Assembly (NCBI GenBank): GCA_905221605.1
Contig: CAJNDS010002441.1
Location: 52,501 to 95,000, forward strand
Direction: 5' to 3'
DNA: 42,500 bases
Source of the DNA: Symbiodinium natans
Lineage: Eukaryota > Sar > Dinophyceae > Suessiales > Symbiodiniaceae
The notes below the pieces were generated by a model. The model worked only from the letters and a program-made list of their open reading frames with translations, did no database searches and was not told the DNA's origin. The translations under genes were made by a program, and so were the position numbers. This document shows positions 17,629-27,547 of the stretch, piece by piece; the stretch's first letter is position 1, and each line of letters starts with the position of its first letter.

Positions 17629-17890
17629 CCCTGCCGAGAAGCCTGTTCTCATCTTCACTAACCAAGGCTCGCTTGAAGAAGCGGCTGACAATGCTTCAGC
17701 ACGCCAAGCGATGCAAGGAGGCATACGAGAACGCACTGAGACTTGCGCGGCCGCGGAGCAGCAGGAGGAGGAGGAGGAGGAGTTGGATACTGACTCGAGC
17801 GACGGCGCCTCGCGTGGAGAAGCGTCCATTCCAGGCTTCTCAGGCCGCATCACGCTGGAAAGCCCATCCAGGATCACGTCACCAAAGCAG
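17629..17890 (+). CDS. Long exon encoding an acidic low-complexity protein segment
   Basis: The longest single exon I support (262 nt). Acceptor TGGCGACCAG, donor GTACCCCC. Reads PAEKPVLIFTNQGSLEEAAD..., then a run of Glu followed by LDTDSSDGASRGE and ITLESPSRITSPKQ. It leaves phase 0, which fits the exon at 18062. The acidic/Ser-rich tract suggests a disordered region. No family recognised. Confidence 0.65.
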
Positions 17891-17929
17891 GTACCCCCCC
17901 CCACACTCCGTACCCTAAACCCGATAAAC

Positions 17930-18021
17930 CCTAGACCCTAAACCCTAAACCCTAAACCCTAAACCCTAAACCCTAAACCCTAAACCCTAAACCCTACACC
18001 CTAAACCCTAAACCCTAAACC
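17930..18021. repeat. CCCTAAA array
   Basis: About twelve units inside the intron between the exons at 17629 and 18062. Confidence 0.9.
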
Positions 18022-18061
18022 CACACTGTGCCCGAGACCCGCTTGGGGCTCCGGTTCTCAG

Positions 18062-18122
18062 GATCGCTCCGTCGCGGTCGAGCTGCAGCAGCAGGCGAAG
18101 AAGTACCTGGAGGAGCCACAGG
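18062..18122 (+). CDS. Probable exon, charged helix
   Basis: Acceptor TCCGGTTCTCAG, reads DRSVAVELQQQAKKYLEEPQ, donor GTTCCTG. Phase matches the previous exon. Confidence 0.6.
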
Positions 18123-18142
18123 GTTCCTGCTCGAGTGTGCTT

Positions 18143-18240
18143 TTAGGGTTTAGGGTTTAGGGTGTAGGGTTTAGGGTTTAGGGTTTAGGGTTTAGGGTTT
18201 AGGGTTTAGGGTTTAGGGTTTAGGGTTTAGGGTTTAGGCT
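18143..18240. repeat. TTTAGGG array
   Basis: About thirteen units, ending in a TG microsatellite. Confidence 0.9.
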
Positions 18241-19057
18241 TGTGTGTGTGTGTGTGTTGTTTGGTCTTGGGGTTTTAGGGTTTAGGGTTCAGGTTCTAAG
18301 GGGTGAGGATCTAGGGCTTAACTTTGTTTGGCGCGAACCTCTTTCGCTTAAGCCACGCAGGGCTCAGAGTTCTTAAGTTCATTTTTTTCGGGGGTTGGGG
18401 TTCATTTTGTTGGGAATTGGGGTCTAGGGCTTGCACATGAGTCTTCCAGAGCAATTACTTTGTATGTGGTGTCATATCCTTAAATCCACAGTTCCTGCTT
18501 CCTTGAGTAGTCGTAATGCCTTTATACAAACAGGGGACGATATAAATCCCAGACCCTAAGCCCTAAACCCTAAACCCTAAACCCCAAACCCCCCCCCCCC
18601 CCCATATGTACCGATGAAAGAGTGCAACCGCTGCTACCTCGGTTCCTGGTTGCAAACCGACGCGTGCTCAGCGTAGCGGTGCTACGAAGGGGTTTAGGGT
18701 TTAGGTTTAGGGTTTAGGGTTTAGGGTTTAGGGTTTATGGTCAACTGTGTGGCTCATGTGCCGCATGCTCGGGGCGCCTTCGCTGACCATGGCACCCTGG
18801 CCACAATATGAGACCATTTTGCTGTTAGACTGCCACGGTATTATACATGCAGACAAACCCCAAGCCCACCACCCAAACCCCAAACCCACCACCCTAAACC
18901 GCACACCCCAAACCCCAAACCCACCACCCGAAACCCCAAACTCCAAACCCCAAACCCCCCTAACCCCCAAACCTAAACCCTAAATTCAAAAAAACCCTAG
19001 CCCTAAACCCCAAACCCTGAACCCCAACCCTAAACAACAAACTTTGGAGTGTGCCAG

Positions 19058-19139
19058 GGCCTCCTCTCTTTCGTGGAGTCCGCGGACGCCACCGAAGCCG
19101 CCAAAGTGAAGAGCTCGGAGAAGCGAAGCTCGGCGAAGG
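19058..19139 (+). CDS. Probable exon, frame ambiguous
   Basis: Acceptor GTGTGCCAG, donor GTTTAGGG. By codon use the best frame reads LLSFVESADATEAAKVKSSE..., but phase continuity from 18122 to 20375 favours a frame reading PPLFRGVRGRHRSRQSEELG. Both are open. Confidence 0.55.
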
Positions 19140-19245
19140 GTTTAGGGTTTAGGGTTTAGGGTTTAGGGCTTAGGGTTTAGGGTTTAGGGTTTAGGGTCTA
19201 GGGTTTAGGGTTTAGGGTTTAGGGTTTAGGGTTTAGGGTCTAGGG
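19136..19245. repeat. TTTAGGG array
   Basis: About fifteen units with TCTAGGG variants. Confidence 0.9.
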
Positions 19246-19419
19246 TGGCGTCCTTCAAGGCCACGGAAACTTGGGGTGAGGGGCTGCGTCTTGTGGACTC
19301 TATGTGCTCGGCGTCAGCTTGTGTCGCCGCACGGGATTGATGTGGATTTGGTTTTTGCATGGTGGGGGGTGCAGGGGCAGTTGATATGCAAGAGGCACGG
19401 TTAATTTCCATTCCCTTTC

Positions 19420-20300
19420 AACGCAACGGTCGAATTAGTATTCTTCGTTACTCTAAAACTTAGAAGAAGAAGCTTTTGGAGCTTGGAAGTCGTGAGCTCG
19501 AGGCTTCAAGAGAGGTGGTTTGTGTCAGGGCCCAGGGCTTCGTAGGGTTTACGGCTTTGGGAGGCCCATAGCTGCTGCGAAATCGCTTCAGCTTATTGCT
19601 TATTCAGCACTGAGGCGAAGATCCAGAGATGGTGGTGCCCTGCCTACTCTAATACATTGGTCATAGTTGGGTAACATTTTACATTTTGAAGGGTACTTAA
19701 GCCCAATACGGAATAACAAAAACACATGCTTAATATTATCCCAACCATGAACTAGCTAAGGGACAAAGAAGGGGCCCCTTAGAAGCGACCTTTTGGGGTG
19801 GGGGGTGGGGAGTTGTGTGGGGCAGTTTCGGGCCGTTTCGGGGCCTGCAACGCGAGATCCAGGTTTGAAACTCTTTAGACCAGACAAACCCATATACCCT
19901 TAACGAACAGTCCTCTGCAATTGAGGTATTTGTCCCTTCTTTGCCCAAAGCAACCAACCTTGCCAGCAAACAACATTGATATACGTATGTATGTATGTAT
20001 GTATGTATGTATGTATGTATGTATGCGTATGTATATGTATATGTATGTATATGTATATACATATATACATATTGATATGTTTACTTTTTGTTGATTTGTT
20101 TATATCATATGTGTATATACACGTACATATAGACCCAATACTTGATTATGGCAGAGTTCCCTTCTTGAAAGGCATAAAAAGGAAACAACAGTAAAGCCAC
20201 AGAACGAGGTAAACAAAGTCTCAAGCCGGTAGGGCTTGAGGACACAAGGCACAGATTGGCTGTTCACGTCCTTTCAGCTACGCCATCTCTACTTGTGTAT
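19420..20300. other. Gene-free stretch with microsatellite
   Basis: Contains a possible family H relative (19668-19749, ends TCATAGTTGGGTAA and TTATCCCAACCATGA), a TATG microsatellite (19983-20066) and unique AT-rich sequence. Minus-strand frames here are repeat translations. Confidence 0.45.
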
Positions 20301-20374
20301 CATGGAGGCCCGCGGCCCTAAACCCTAAACCCTAAACCCTAAACCCTAAACCCTAAACCCCTTTCGTGGTAGAG

Positions 20375-20441
20375 GTTCAAGGTGGGAACACGCGCCATGC
20401 GAAGGGACAGCAGCAGCCTGGAGCTGATTGAGAAACAGCAT
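20375..20441 (+). CDS. Probable exon
   Basis: Acceptor GTGGTAGAG, reads FKVGTRAMRRDSSSLELIEK then QH, donor GTTTTTAGGG. Phase 0 out, matching the next exon. Confidence 0.6.
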
Positions 20442-20589
20442 GTTTTTAGGGTTTAGGGTTTAGGGTTTAGGGTTTCTCTGGGTGATAATCCCGGCATATG
20501 TCCTACACATCCAATGGAAGCTTACTTTCGCACACCCCCCCCCCCCCCCAATCCATTCCAGTTAGACCTGGGGAGAATCCATGTTCACG

Positions 20590-20665
20590 CTAAACCCGAA
20601 ACCCTAAACCCTAAACCCTAAACCCTAAACCCTAAACCCTAAACCTAAACCCTAAACCCTAAACA
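20590..20665. repeat. CCCTAAA array
   Basis: About ten C-sense units upstream of the exon at 20691. Confidence 0.9.
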
Positions 20666-20690
20666 ACAACCCAGTTGAGTGCCCCGAAAG

Positions 20691-20770
20691 GCGATCGAAG
20701 ACACGGAGATCCCGAAGCTGGGTTCCCGTGGTGAGGAGCTGCTGCGACAGGCTTCGCTGTGGGGGTGCGG
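20691..20770 (+). CDS. Probable exon
   Basis: Acceptor GCCCCGAAAG, reads AIEDTEIPKLGSRGEELLRQ then ASLWGC, donor GTTTAGGG. Strong codon pattern; last member of a phase-coherent five-exon run from 17629. Confidence 0.65.
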
Positions 20771-21142
20771 GTTTAGGGGTTTAGGGTTTAGGGTTTAGGG
20801 TTCAGGGTTTAGGGTTTAGGGTTTAGGGTTTAGAGTTTAGAGTTTAGGGTTCATGAGGGTTTCATGACGGGTAACACTCGAAGACCCCCGAAGGTCCTAA
20901 GGTTTTACCCTTCAGCTTGGGGACTTTCTAACTGGAACTTATCGGCTAATCAGGGGCCGGTGTCAAGCAGCTTTCAACCAGGGGGCCATATATAACCTAC
21001 CCTAAATGAATCCTAAACCCTTCGCCTTAAACCCTGGAGTTCTGAGGCGGGGAGAACGATGGGCTCATGTGCCCGAACTTCGCCCTACCTAGAGTACCTT
21101 ATTGGGGTTCAGGGCTTAGGGATAAGTACTCCCACTGATCAG

Positions 21143-21240
21143 GGTCTGTTTTCCTCGTTAAAGAGAAGTCTTAGAAGAGCGAAGCGCGCACTCTCACACG
21201 CAGTCAACGCCAGACCCTCAAACCTTGTGTATACATGCAG
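21143..21240 (+). CDS. Probable exon, basic
   Basis: Acceptor CACTGATCAG, reads GLFSSLKRSLRRAKRALSHA then VNARPSNLVYTC, donor GTTTACG after CAG. The opposite strand is also open. Confidence 0.45.
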
Positions 21241-21247
21241 GTTTACG

Positions 21248-21320
21248 AAAACAGGAACCCCCAAAATAGACCCCCAAATAGTGGGATTCCCAAACCCCAA
21301 ACCCCAATCAGGTACCCCGA
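21248..21320 (+). repeat. Family J dispersed repeat, copy 2
   Basis: Matches 2813-2877 in reverse; see that entry. Confidence 0.5.
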
Positions 21321-21536
21321 ATTTCGGAAACCACCACATGTTGGTATATGGAGTGGCTGCACAACTACTAAACTTTGTGCCCGTGCCAGCAGCCCCCAAC
21401 TGGACTGGTCGATAGATAGAGAGCAAGAAGATCGCGCTCGCAACTAGAAATTCTATCAGGGCCTGCTTCCCCGTTCAAAGAGATGCTGGGGGCTGTTTTC
21501 AGTGTAAATGCCGTTGTTGGTACACGTTTATTGCAG

Positions 21537-21555
21537 GATGCCGCATCATGTGCAA
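21537..21555 (+). CDS. Possible micro-exon
   Basis: Acceptor GTTTATTGCAG, 19 nt, donor GTACCCAG. Supported mainly by splice signals. Confidence 0.35.
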
Positions 21556-21629
21556 GTACCCAGAAGACCCTAAGCCCTATTTTGGAATGACCCCCCAGCT
21601 ACTGACCGTCCCAATCCGACAAGTTGCAG

Positions 21630-21653
21630 GTCTACGCCATGGAAGGCCGTCTG
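21630..21653 (+). CDS. Possible 8-codon micro-exon
   Basis: Acceptor ACAAGTTGCAG, reads VYAMEGRL, donor GTAGCC. Confidence 0.4.
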
Positions 21654-21793
21654 GTAGCCTCTTCTCCCCGGGTCTAAGGTTGAGGGTTTAGGAAGGGTGT
21701 GTGTAGTATTTGGAACCCCCCATGCCCTCAACTCACCGGTGTTTAGGATCTCGGCAAAAGTATACATGGGGTTTTATTTTCCTATCCCGCCAG

Positions 21794-21970
21794 TTCTCGT
21801 CTTGAGAGAACCCCTTGCGCTTTGCAGCACCTGCACCACCCCTGCTAAGTTTAGTAATGGTGGCCCATGGGAGGACCGGGGTGGATGGTGGGCTTACCTA
21901 ATCCAGCACTGCAACTATGGAAGCCCACAAGTTCCCTCAAATCCTCTGCGCCACATGCAAACCCTGAACC
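21794..21970 (+). CDS. Exon of 177 nt, Trp/Cys/His-containing, unknown protein
   Basis: Acceptor TATCCCGCCAG, donor GTAAGACC. Reads LVLREPLALCSTCTTPAKFS, then GGPWEDRGGWWAYLIQHCNY and NPLRHMQTLNR. No repeats inside and a good donor make it one of the firmest exons. The frame extends upstream to 21697, so the acceptor could lie earlier. Confidence 0.65.
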
Positions 21971-22204
21971 GTAAGACCTAAGGACCTCAGCCCTAAACCT
22001 CAACCCTTTAAACCCTAAACCTCTTTCGCCTTCGGGTTTCGGGTTCAGGGCCAGCCCCCCCAAAGTTACTTTGGTGGGCCAAGGCATGGGCAGCCATGAC
22101 TGGGGAGATACGTAAGATTTACGGTTTGGGCCTTAGGGTTTAGGGTTTGGGCCTTAGGCCTTAGAGTTTAGGGTTTGGGGCTTGAGGTGGGCAAATGCAG
22201 CACG

Positions 22205-22335
22205 GAACCCTACCCCCCCCCCCCCCCCCTCGCCTGCCCCCGCTGCCCATTAGCCCCCACCCCCTGCCCCTCGCCCCACCCCCGCTCCCCCCCCCCAACA
22301 AACCCCCCCGCCCGAACCGAACCCAACAACCCTAA
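22205..22335. repeat. C-rich low-complexity tract
   Basis: Poly-C and CCCCTGCCCC-like sequence that grades into CCCTAAA before the next exon. Confidence 0.8.
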
Positions 22336-22355
22336 ACCTTAAACCCAAACCCAAG

Positions 22356-22447
22356 AAGCCATAGCAGGCTGGAAGTCCTTGGGAAGCTCAAGCTCTCAAG
22401 AAGACATGGACGTGGCTGGGCCTAACGAAAGGGTTGAGCGGATCTAG
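22356..22447 (+). CDS. Probable exon, possibly terminal
   Basis: Acceptor AAACCCAAG, reads AIAGWKSLGSSSSQEDMDVA then GPNERVERI, then TAG; a GA donor before the stop is the alternative. Confidence 0.55.
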
Positions 22448-22559
22448 GGGTGTTTAGGAGTTTAGGGCTTAGGGTTTTGGAACTTAGGGTTGTGGTTGGT
22501 GGTCTTACTTTGAATATGCACATTCAGAGCAATTGTCTTCTAAGCAATATAAAGCCCAG

Positions 22560-22631
22560 TGGAGCCACGCAGCCTACGTTTGGAAGCAGGCTGCTTTCCA
22601 AGTCCTCAAGCCGTCAGAGGCAGAGGCTCAG
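22560..22631 (+). CDS. Probable 24-codon exon
   Basis: Acceptor AAAGCCCAG, reads WSHAAYVWKQAAFQVLKPSE..., donor GTGGGATTG after CAG. Immediately downstream another frame reads LLKFSQRRPANHQL... to a TGA at 22760-22762, one base out of register, so either a close second exon or a frameshift. Confidence 0.55.
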
Positions 22632-22759
22632 GTGGGATTGCAGGGCAGCTTCTGAAGTTCAGCCAGCGGCGCCCCGCAAACCATCAACTACGTTCCCAGA
22701 AACGGATCCAGGAAAGGCTGCCCGTCTTGAAAGCACACCGTAAAGCCAAGAGGGCAGCG

Positions 22760-23500
22760 TGACGATAACTGCCGGTCGCCAGTGACTGCGTTAGCCTGTG
22801 ACCGAGTGTGAGCGATCGGTCCGACAGTTTGTCCGGTTAGGGTGTAAAACTCAGGGTCTTTAGTATTAGGGCTGAATTCAGGGGTTCAGGGGGTTTCGGG
22901 TGTAACTAAGTTCAGGGTTTTAAGTTATTGTGTTGAAGAAGTTAGAGGGTTTAGGGAGGTTGTTTTGTGTGTCGCGGTTTGGGGCTTACGGGTGCTTTAG
23001 GGTTTAGGGGGTCGAGCGATTCGGAGATCAGTGTTTAGGGTTCTGGGGTTTTCGATTTAGGGCTCTAGGGTTTAGGGATTAGGGCTTAGGGTTTTGGGTG
23101 TTGGGTTTTGGGTTTTGTGGCTTTATGTCTTCAAGTAAGGCTTGCTGAAGTTAAGTTTTGGACAGTACTCCAATTGCTATACAATCCTCGTTATCAACCC
23201 GGGGAAATGTATTTCCCTAAGCCCTAAGCCCCAAGCCACAAACCCCAAACCCCAAACTCTAAACCCCAAACCCTAAACCCCAAACCCTCAACGCGGTTTG
23301 GGGAGTAGGACGAGGGGTTGCACCCGAACCGCTCCGGCAAGAACAGGGTCTGTAGGGTTTATTGGGTTTACTGCTATTGTGCTTAACAACCCCCAAAAGA
23401 AGAAAACAAATGATCCCTATAGTGCGGTTGTTTTTGGTTTTGGGGGTTTTTAAGCAATTAGTAGTTTAGGTTTAGGGTTGGGGGTGGGGCTTTTGTGACA
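22760..23500. other. Gene-free stretch
   Basis: Degenerate T/G-rich telomere-like units, C-sense CCCCAAA units (23215-23290) and a family F element (23370-23466). Confidence 0.5.
23370..23466. mobile_element. Family F inverted-repeat element
   Basis: Left ACTGCTATTGTGCTTAACAA then CCCCCAAAA; right GGGGGTTTTTAAGCAATTAG TAGT. Inner TGATCCCTATAGTG. Other copies 27900, 33226 and 37910. Confidence 0.7.
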
Positions 23501-23501
23501 G

Positions 23502-23579
23502 GATTGGGGTCATTGCCCCGGATTCTTGAGTACAAGGATGCGCCGGAGAAAGCACGGTGTGCAAAAACAGAAGTCGAAG
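23502..23579 (+). CDS. Probable exon with GC donor
   Basis: Acceptor TTTTGTGACAG, reads LGSLPRILEYKDAPEKARCA then KTEVE, donor GCAAACCC. Phase 1 out joins the exon at 23663 without a stop. Confidence 0.55.
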
Positions 23580-23662
23580 GCAAACCCCCTAAACCCTAAA
23601 CCCTAAACCCTAAACACTCCGTACTCTGCATCTTCGCATGCCTAATCATTGCGTTACGAAAG

Positions 23663-23693
23663 CAAATTCCGGGGCTGCGGGCTGTGGCTTGTC
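23663..23693 (+). CDS. Possible short exon
   Basis: Acceptor TACGAAAG, donor GTTTAGGG. In phase with the previous exon reads NSGAAGCGL; other frames are also open. Confidence 0.35.
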
Positions 23694-23751
23694 GTTTAGG
23701 GTTTAGGGTTTAGGGTTTAGGGTTTAGGGTTTAGGGTTTAGGGTTTGGTAG

Positions 23752-23772
23752 TTAAGAACAACGCTTCCGCTG
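23752..23772 (+). CDS. Possible micro-exon
   Basis: Lies between TTTGGTAG and a consensus donor GTGAGTGAGG. Only 21 nt; supported by the donor alone. Confidence 0.3.
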
Positions 23773-23814
23773 GTGAGTGAGGTAACCTGACAAATGTCGC
23801 TCAGGTCTTCACCA

Positions 23815-23868
23815 AGACAGTGCGCAATGCACACGCCCTTTTTCTGCACTTGTTTTCGGGATTCCACC
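23815..23868 (+). CDS. Probable exon, right edge uncertain
   Basis: Acceptor ATGTCGCTCAG, reads VFTKTVRNAHALFLHLFSGF. Confidence 0.45.
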
Positions 23869-24314
23869 CTAGGATTTTAGAGTCTTCGCCCTAATACCTC
23901 AAACCCTAAACCCGAATTGTAAACCCTAGCCTTAAACCCTAAAACCCCAACTTAAACCCTAAACCCTAATTAACAACCCTGAATCCTAAACTCATGCGCT
24001 TAGGCTTCAGTCTGGTGTTCAGAGTTCTGCCAAGCAAGTGTTTGTCTACCCCAAAAATTTCAGCATGAGCCATGTCATGAACCCCTAGACCCTAAACCCT
24101 AAACCCTAAACCCTAAACCCTAAGCCCTAAACCCTAAACCCTAAACCCTAAACCCTAAACCCTAAACCCTAAACCCTAAACCCTAACCCTAAACCCTCAA
24201 CTGTGAACCCCAAGCCCGAAGACCCTAAGCCCTGGACCCAAAACCCCTAAACCTTTGACCTCCAAAACCCAAAGCCCTCAAGACTCAAGACCCTGTGGAC
24301 CCTGAGGCCCTCAA

Positions 24315-24373
24315 GGGTTTAGGGTTTAGGGTTTAGGGTTTAGGGTTTAGGGTTTAGGGTTTAGGGTTTAGGG
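24315..24373. repeat. TTTAGGG array bracketed by a perfect 9-bp duplication
   Basis: TGAGGCCCT at 24303-24311 and at 24374-24382. Confidence 0.85.
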
Positions 24374-25055
24374 TGAGGCCCTTACCGTGTTTTCCTGAAG
24401 GGTTGGGCTTTTGGGTTTGGGGTGTATTGGGTTTGTTGGGTTTCTTGGGTTTATAGGGTTTGTTGGGTTAATCGGAGGGTGTGTAGGGTTTGTGGGGTTA
24501 CAGGGTTTCTCGGGTTTATAGGGTTTGTAGGGTTTATGGGGTTCATGGGTCCTAGGGGGGGGGTACGTTTATAACTTGATCATGGCCCTTGTGTTGAGTA
24601 CTTTAACAAAATGCGTATTGTAGATGGGCTAAGGCCTCAACCCGCATTCAGAAAATGTGCCACCATCAGTTTCGCGATCTCACCCAGGGTTCTGGAGTAC
24701 TATTCCTTAATGCTTGTTTTTTGCTTCTGGGTTCCCATTATAGCTACTTTTACCTGAAAAGTATGTGTTTTTTTCGGGGTCTACACCAGAGTAGGAAAAA
24801 TGACCCCTACATGATCATGCCAAGAAATTTAACTGTGGACTGTGGCTTGAAATCTATTTTCACTCAGACCACCAACCCGACGTGTGGAGTTTAGGGTTTA
24901 GGGCATTTAGGGTTTAGGGTTTAGGGTTTAGGGTTTAGGGTTTAGGGTTTAGGGTTTAGGGTTTAGAGGGTCTCTGCTTTCGGGCTAGCTGCCGACATGT
25001 CATTCAAGTCCATGCTTGCAAAAGACGGGTGTAGCCTCTTTTGTGCTTTACTGTA

Positions 25056-25140
25056 GCTTTGGATCTTTAGCTTTTTTGGGTTTCTTGGGCAGCTAAAGAT
25101 ATAATTTATAGCTACCCGTCTGAGTGCAGTCAAGTAGCTG
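25056..25140. mobile_element. Family I repeat, copy 2
   Basis: Contains a perfect ATCTTTAGCT/AGCTAAAGAT inverted pair (25063-25100), then TAGCTACCCGTCTGAGTGCAG-type sequence shared with 10382-10470. Confidence 0.55.
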
Positions 25141-25249
25141 GCCCGGGCTTAGGGTGCTGGTTTTTTGAAAGGCCGCCCACCTTGACAGGCTATTCATGTG
25201 TTTCGGGGCTCTAAACCCGCCTGAGGCCTGAACCGTGAAACCTAAACCT

Positions 25250-25475
25250 CAAACCCTAACCCTAAACCGCAAACCCTAAACCCTAAATCCTAAACCCCAA
25301 ACCTTAAACCCTAAACCCTGAACCCTGAACCCTAAACCCTAAACCCTAAACCCTAAACCCTAAACCCTAAACTAACCCTAAACCCTAAACCCCAAACCCC
25401 AAACCCCAAACCCTAAACCCTAAACCCTACACCCCAAACCCTAAACCCTAAACCCTAAACCCTAAACCCTAAATC
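25250..25475. repeat. Degenerate CCCTAAA array
   Basis: C-sense array with CCCCAAA, CCTTAAA and CCCTGAA variants. Confidence 0.85.
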
Positions 25476-25510
25476 CATGTTTTTGGTGTGTCTTGGGGGC
25501 CCTGCCCCAG

Positions 25511-25557
25511 GTCACTCCTTCAGGCAGCCATGTGGCGCCCTCAAGGGGAGGGCCGAG
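25511..25557 (+). CDS. Possible exon
   Basis: Acceptor CCTGCCCCAG, donor GTCCTTTG; two frames open. Confidence 0.35.
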
Positions 25558-25843
25558 GTCCTTTGGGGATTTAGGGCTGGGCATCTTCTTTTGTTTAGGG
25601 TTTAGGGTTTAGGGTTTAGGGTTTAGGGTTTAGGGGTTTGGGTTTAGGGTTTAGGGTTTCGAGTTTAGGATTTTGGTGCTTCGGGTTTTAGGGGTGAGCG
25701 ATGACGTGCGCCATGATTCTGAGTCCTTTGCCGGCCTTGGCGCAATGCAGCGGTGTCATCAGGTGGACGACTTTTCTTTGGTCGTTGCGGTGTCTAGAAG
25801 TAGTTCTGTCCTATTGTGAACCCATCCGCCCAAACTCTGCAAG

Positions 25844-26084
25844 AAGGCTCCCGTCGGCCGAAGACTTCGAAGCACGTGGCCTGGGCTCCTACGCGAACTC
25901 CAGTGGGTACATGTCGCAAATCATGAAGGACATGCAGCGCTTGATTGCCTGCTTGGAGATGGTCAAGGGCAACGTGGGTGGCACCTACTACGCAAAGGTC
26001 GCGAGCTGCGAGGCGTTCAGCCAGAAGGTGAAGATGGCAATGTCAAGTCATGCTCAGTGGAGGACTCATGTCCACCTCTTATAA
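25844..26084 (+). CDS. Long exon, helical protein, unknown family
   Basis: Acceptor CTCTGCAAG; reads RLPSAEDFEARGLGSYANSS, then GYMSQIMKDMQRLIACLEMV and AKVASCEAFSQKVKMAMSSH. It closes at TAA (26082-26084) unless a GT after 26046 is used. Strong codon bias and length make it a firm coding call. Mostly amphipathic helix. Confidence 0.65.
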
Positions 26085-26316
26085 ATCCCCACCCCTATCC
26101 ATTGATTGAGTTTTTGGCCTGGGCTCTCTAGGGGGGGGGGGATCTTGATTGAGAGGGGGGGTGGGGGGTTATTGTTGAGTTCCGGGCCTCGGGGATCTTA
26201 ATTGAGGGGGGGTTTATAAATCTAATCTCAGGTTTCACATTATGGGTAGGGCACTGGGCATTTGGCTGGTTTTAATTTCACGGGTCACGAAACACAAGTG
26301 AAATGGTTGGGTGCAG

Positions 26317-26567
26317 TTGAGGACGCTCTGGCAGAAAGTGTTGTCCCTCCGCGTCACCAAGAGGGATCTGGAGCAAGCATGTGGGCTCGCGGACAAGATT
26401 GTGGCGACGTGGAACAAGCTGCGAGATGCAGATGTTGATCTTTTGCCAGATTGCAGCTGGACCGATGATGTTCGCGGATGGGAGGCCACCCTCGAGAAGC
26501 TCAAGGCGGCAGAGGAGCAGAGCAAAGCCGAGCAGTTGACCTGCACCGGAACCCTACTTGGAGGCTC
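26317..26567 (+). CDS. Long exon, coiled-coil-like protein
   Basis: Acceptor TTGGGTGCAG; reads LRTLWQKVLSLRVTKRDLEQ, then ACGLADKIVATWNKLRDADV, and EATLEKLKAAEEQSKAEQL near the end: heptad-like, Lys/Glu-rich. The right edge runs into the family H element, whose arm offers the donor GTGGTACTT at 26568. A minus-strand frame overlaps but has poorer composition. Confidence 0.65.
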
Positions 26568-26694
26568 GTGGTACTTATTAACCAACTATAACTCTACTTA
26601 TAACCCACTTATGAAGCCCTCAAGTGCCCTAATATGGCTATAAGTACATATAAGTGCTGTTGTAGTGGGTTAATAAGTACCATGAACCTCCAAG
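26557..26694. mobile_element. Family H inverted-repeat element, full copy
   Basis: 138 bp; ends CTTGGAGGCTCGTGGTAC and its partner match over about 26 bp with two or three mismatches. Core ACTTATAACCCACTTATG. It overlaps the 3' end of a coding exon, so it probably forms the start of the intron. Confidence 0.75.
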
Positions 26695-26698
26695 CAGC

Positions 26699-26764
26699 CC
26701 TAAACCCTAAACCCTAAACCCTAAACCCTAAACCCTAAACCCTAAACCCTAAACCCTAAACCCT
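26699..26764. repeat. CCCTAAA array at the end of a family H element
   Basis: CCTCCAAGCAG (26688) and CCTCCAAGTAG (26765) bracket it; the left one is the element's own end. Confidence 0.8.
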
Positions 26765-27136
26765 CCTCCAAGTAGTGAAACCACACAGTGCACGATCTCC
26801 TAAACCCCACCCAGCTAAGCCCCACCCAGGGCAGCCGCGCACAACAAATACAAACCATCCCACATACCGGGTGTTCCGGGTGCCCTTTTTGGGGTTTAGG
26901 GTTTAGGGTTTAGGATTTAGGGTTTAGGGTTTAGGGTCTAGGGGGGGGGGGGGGGGTTCCCCAAAAGAAGGTTTTCACTATTTTTTGGGGTGGATTAGGG
27001 GAGTGCTCAACGACAAAAACCCTGAACCCTAAAGCCCTAAGCCTTCAGATTGCCTTAGACATCCTTGAGGACCATAGAGTGCCGTGTAATGATTCCCTGT
27101 TTAGGCGTTAGGGGCTCTGCAAGGCCTCAACAAGGT

Positions 27137-27195
27137 TGGGGTTTAGGGTTTAGGGTTTAGGGTTTAGGGTTTAGGGTTTAGGGTTTAGGGTTCAT
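27137..27195. repeat. TTTAGGG array
   Basis: About eight units. Confidence 0.85.
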
Positions 27196-27213
27196 GCATT
27201 TAAGGGTGCATAG

Positions 27214-27263
27214 CGCTCCGGAGGCTGCTGCGAAGGTCCAGACCGAGCCAGAAGCCCCTTTTG
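27214..27263 (+). CDS. Probable short exon
   Basis: Acceptor GGTGCATAG, reads APEAAAKVQTEPEAPF, donor GTGTACTG. Confidence 0.5.
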
Positions 27264-27478
27264 GTGTACTGCCCCCATGTAGGCCTTCTGGTTTTTGGGG
27301 TCAGAGGGGGGCGTAGGGGGTTGTGATCTTTTCGTAGACATTGAGTAGAAACTCAGATGCGTAGCACAAGAAAGTATCTACCCTAAACCCGAAGCCTTAA
27401 GCCCTAAGCCCTAAACCCTGAACCCTAAACCCTAAACCCTAAACCCTAAACCCTACCATCTCTACGCCCGACTCCGAG

Positions 27479-27534
27479 GTCAGCTCAGCGGCCAGCAACG
27501 AGAGTGGCATCGCCTCTTTGTTGGACGCGGCCTG
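27479..27534 (+). CDS. Probable exon
   Basis: Acceptor GACTCCGAG, reads VSSAASNESGIASLLDAA; ends at donor GTGAAGG (or at the overlapping TGA). Confidence 0.5.
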
Positions 27535-27547
27535 GTGAAGGAAGTAG

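Larger units (their letters stand above)
23880..25500. other. Intron-like region
   Basis: C-sense arrays (24085-24195, 25250-25475), G-sense arrays (24315-24373, 24889-24967), a GGGTTTNT-type degenerate run (24420-24545) and family I copy 2. Open frame 24655-24894 has no splice context I trust. Confidence 0.45.

Noticed and set aside
18728-18983. Overlapping ORFs on both strands (island 18740-18860)
   Set aside because: The island may be coding on the minus strand, but flanking repeats and splice sites do not decide, so no exon is called.
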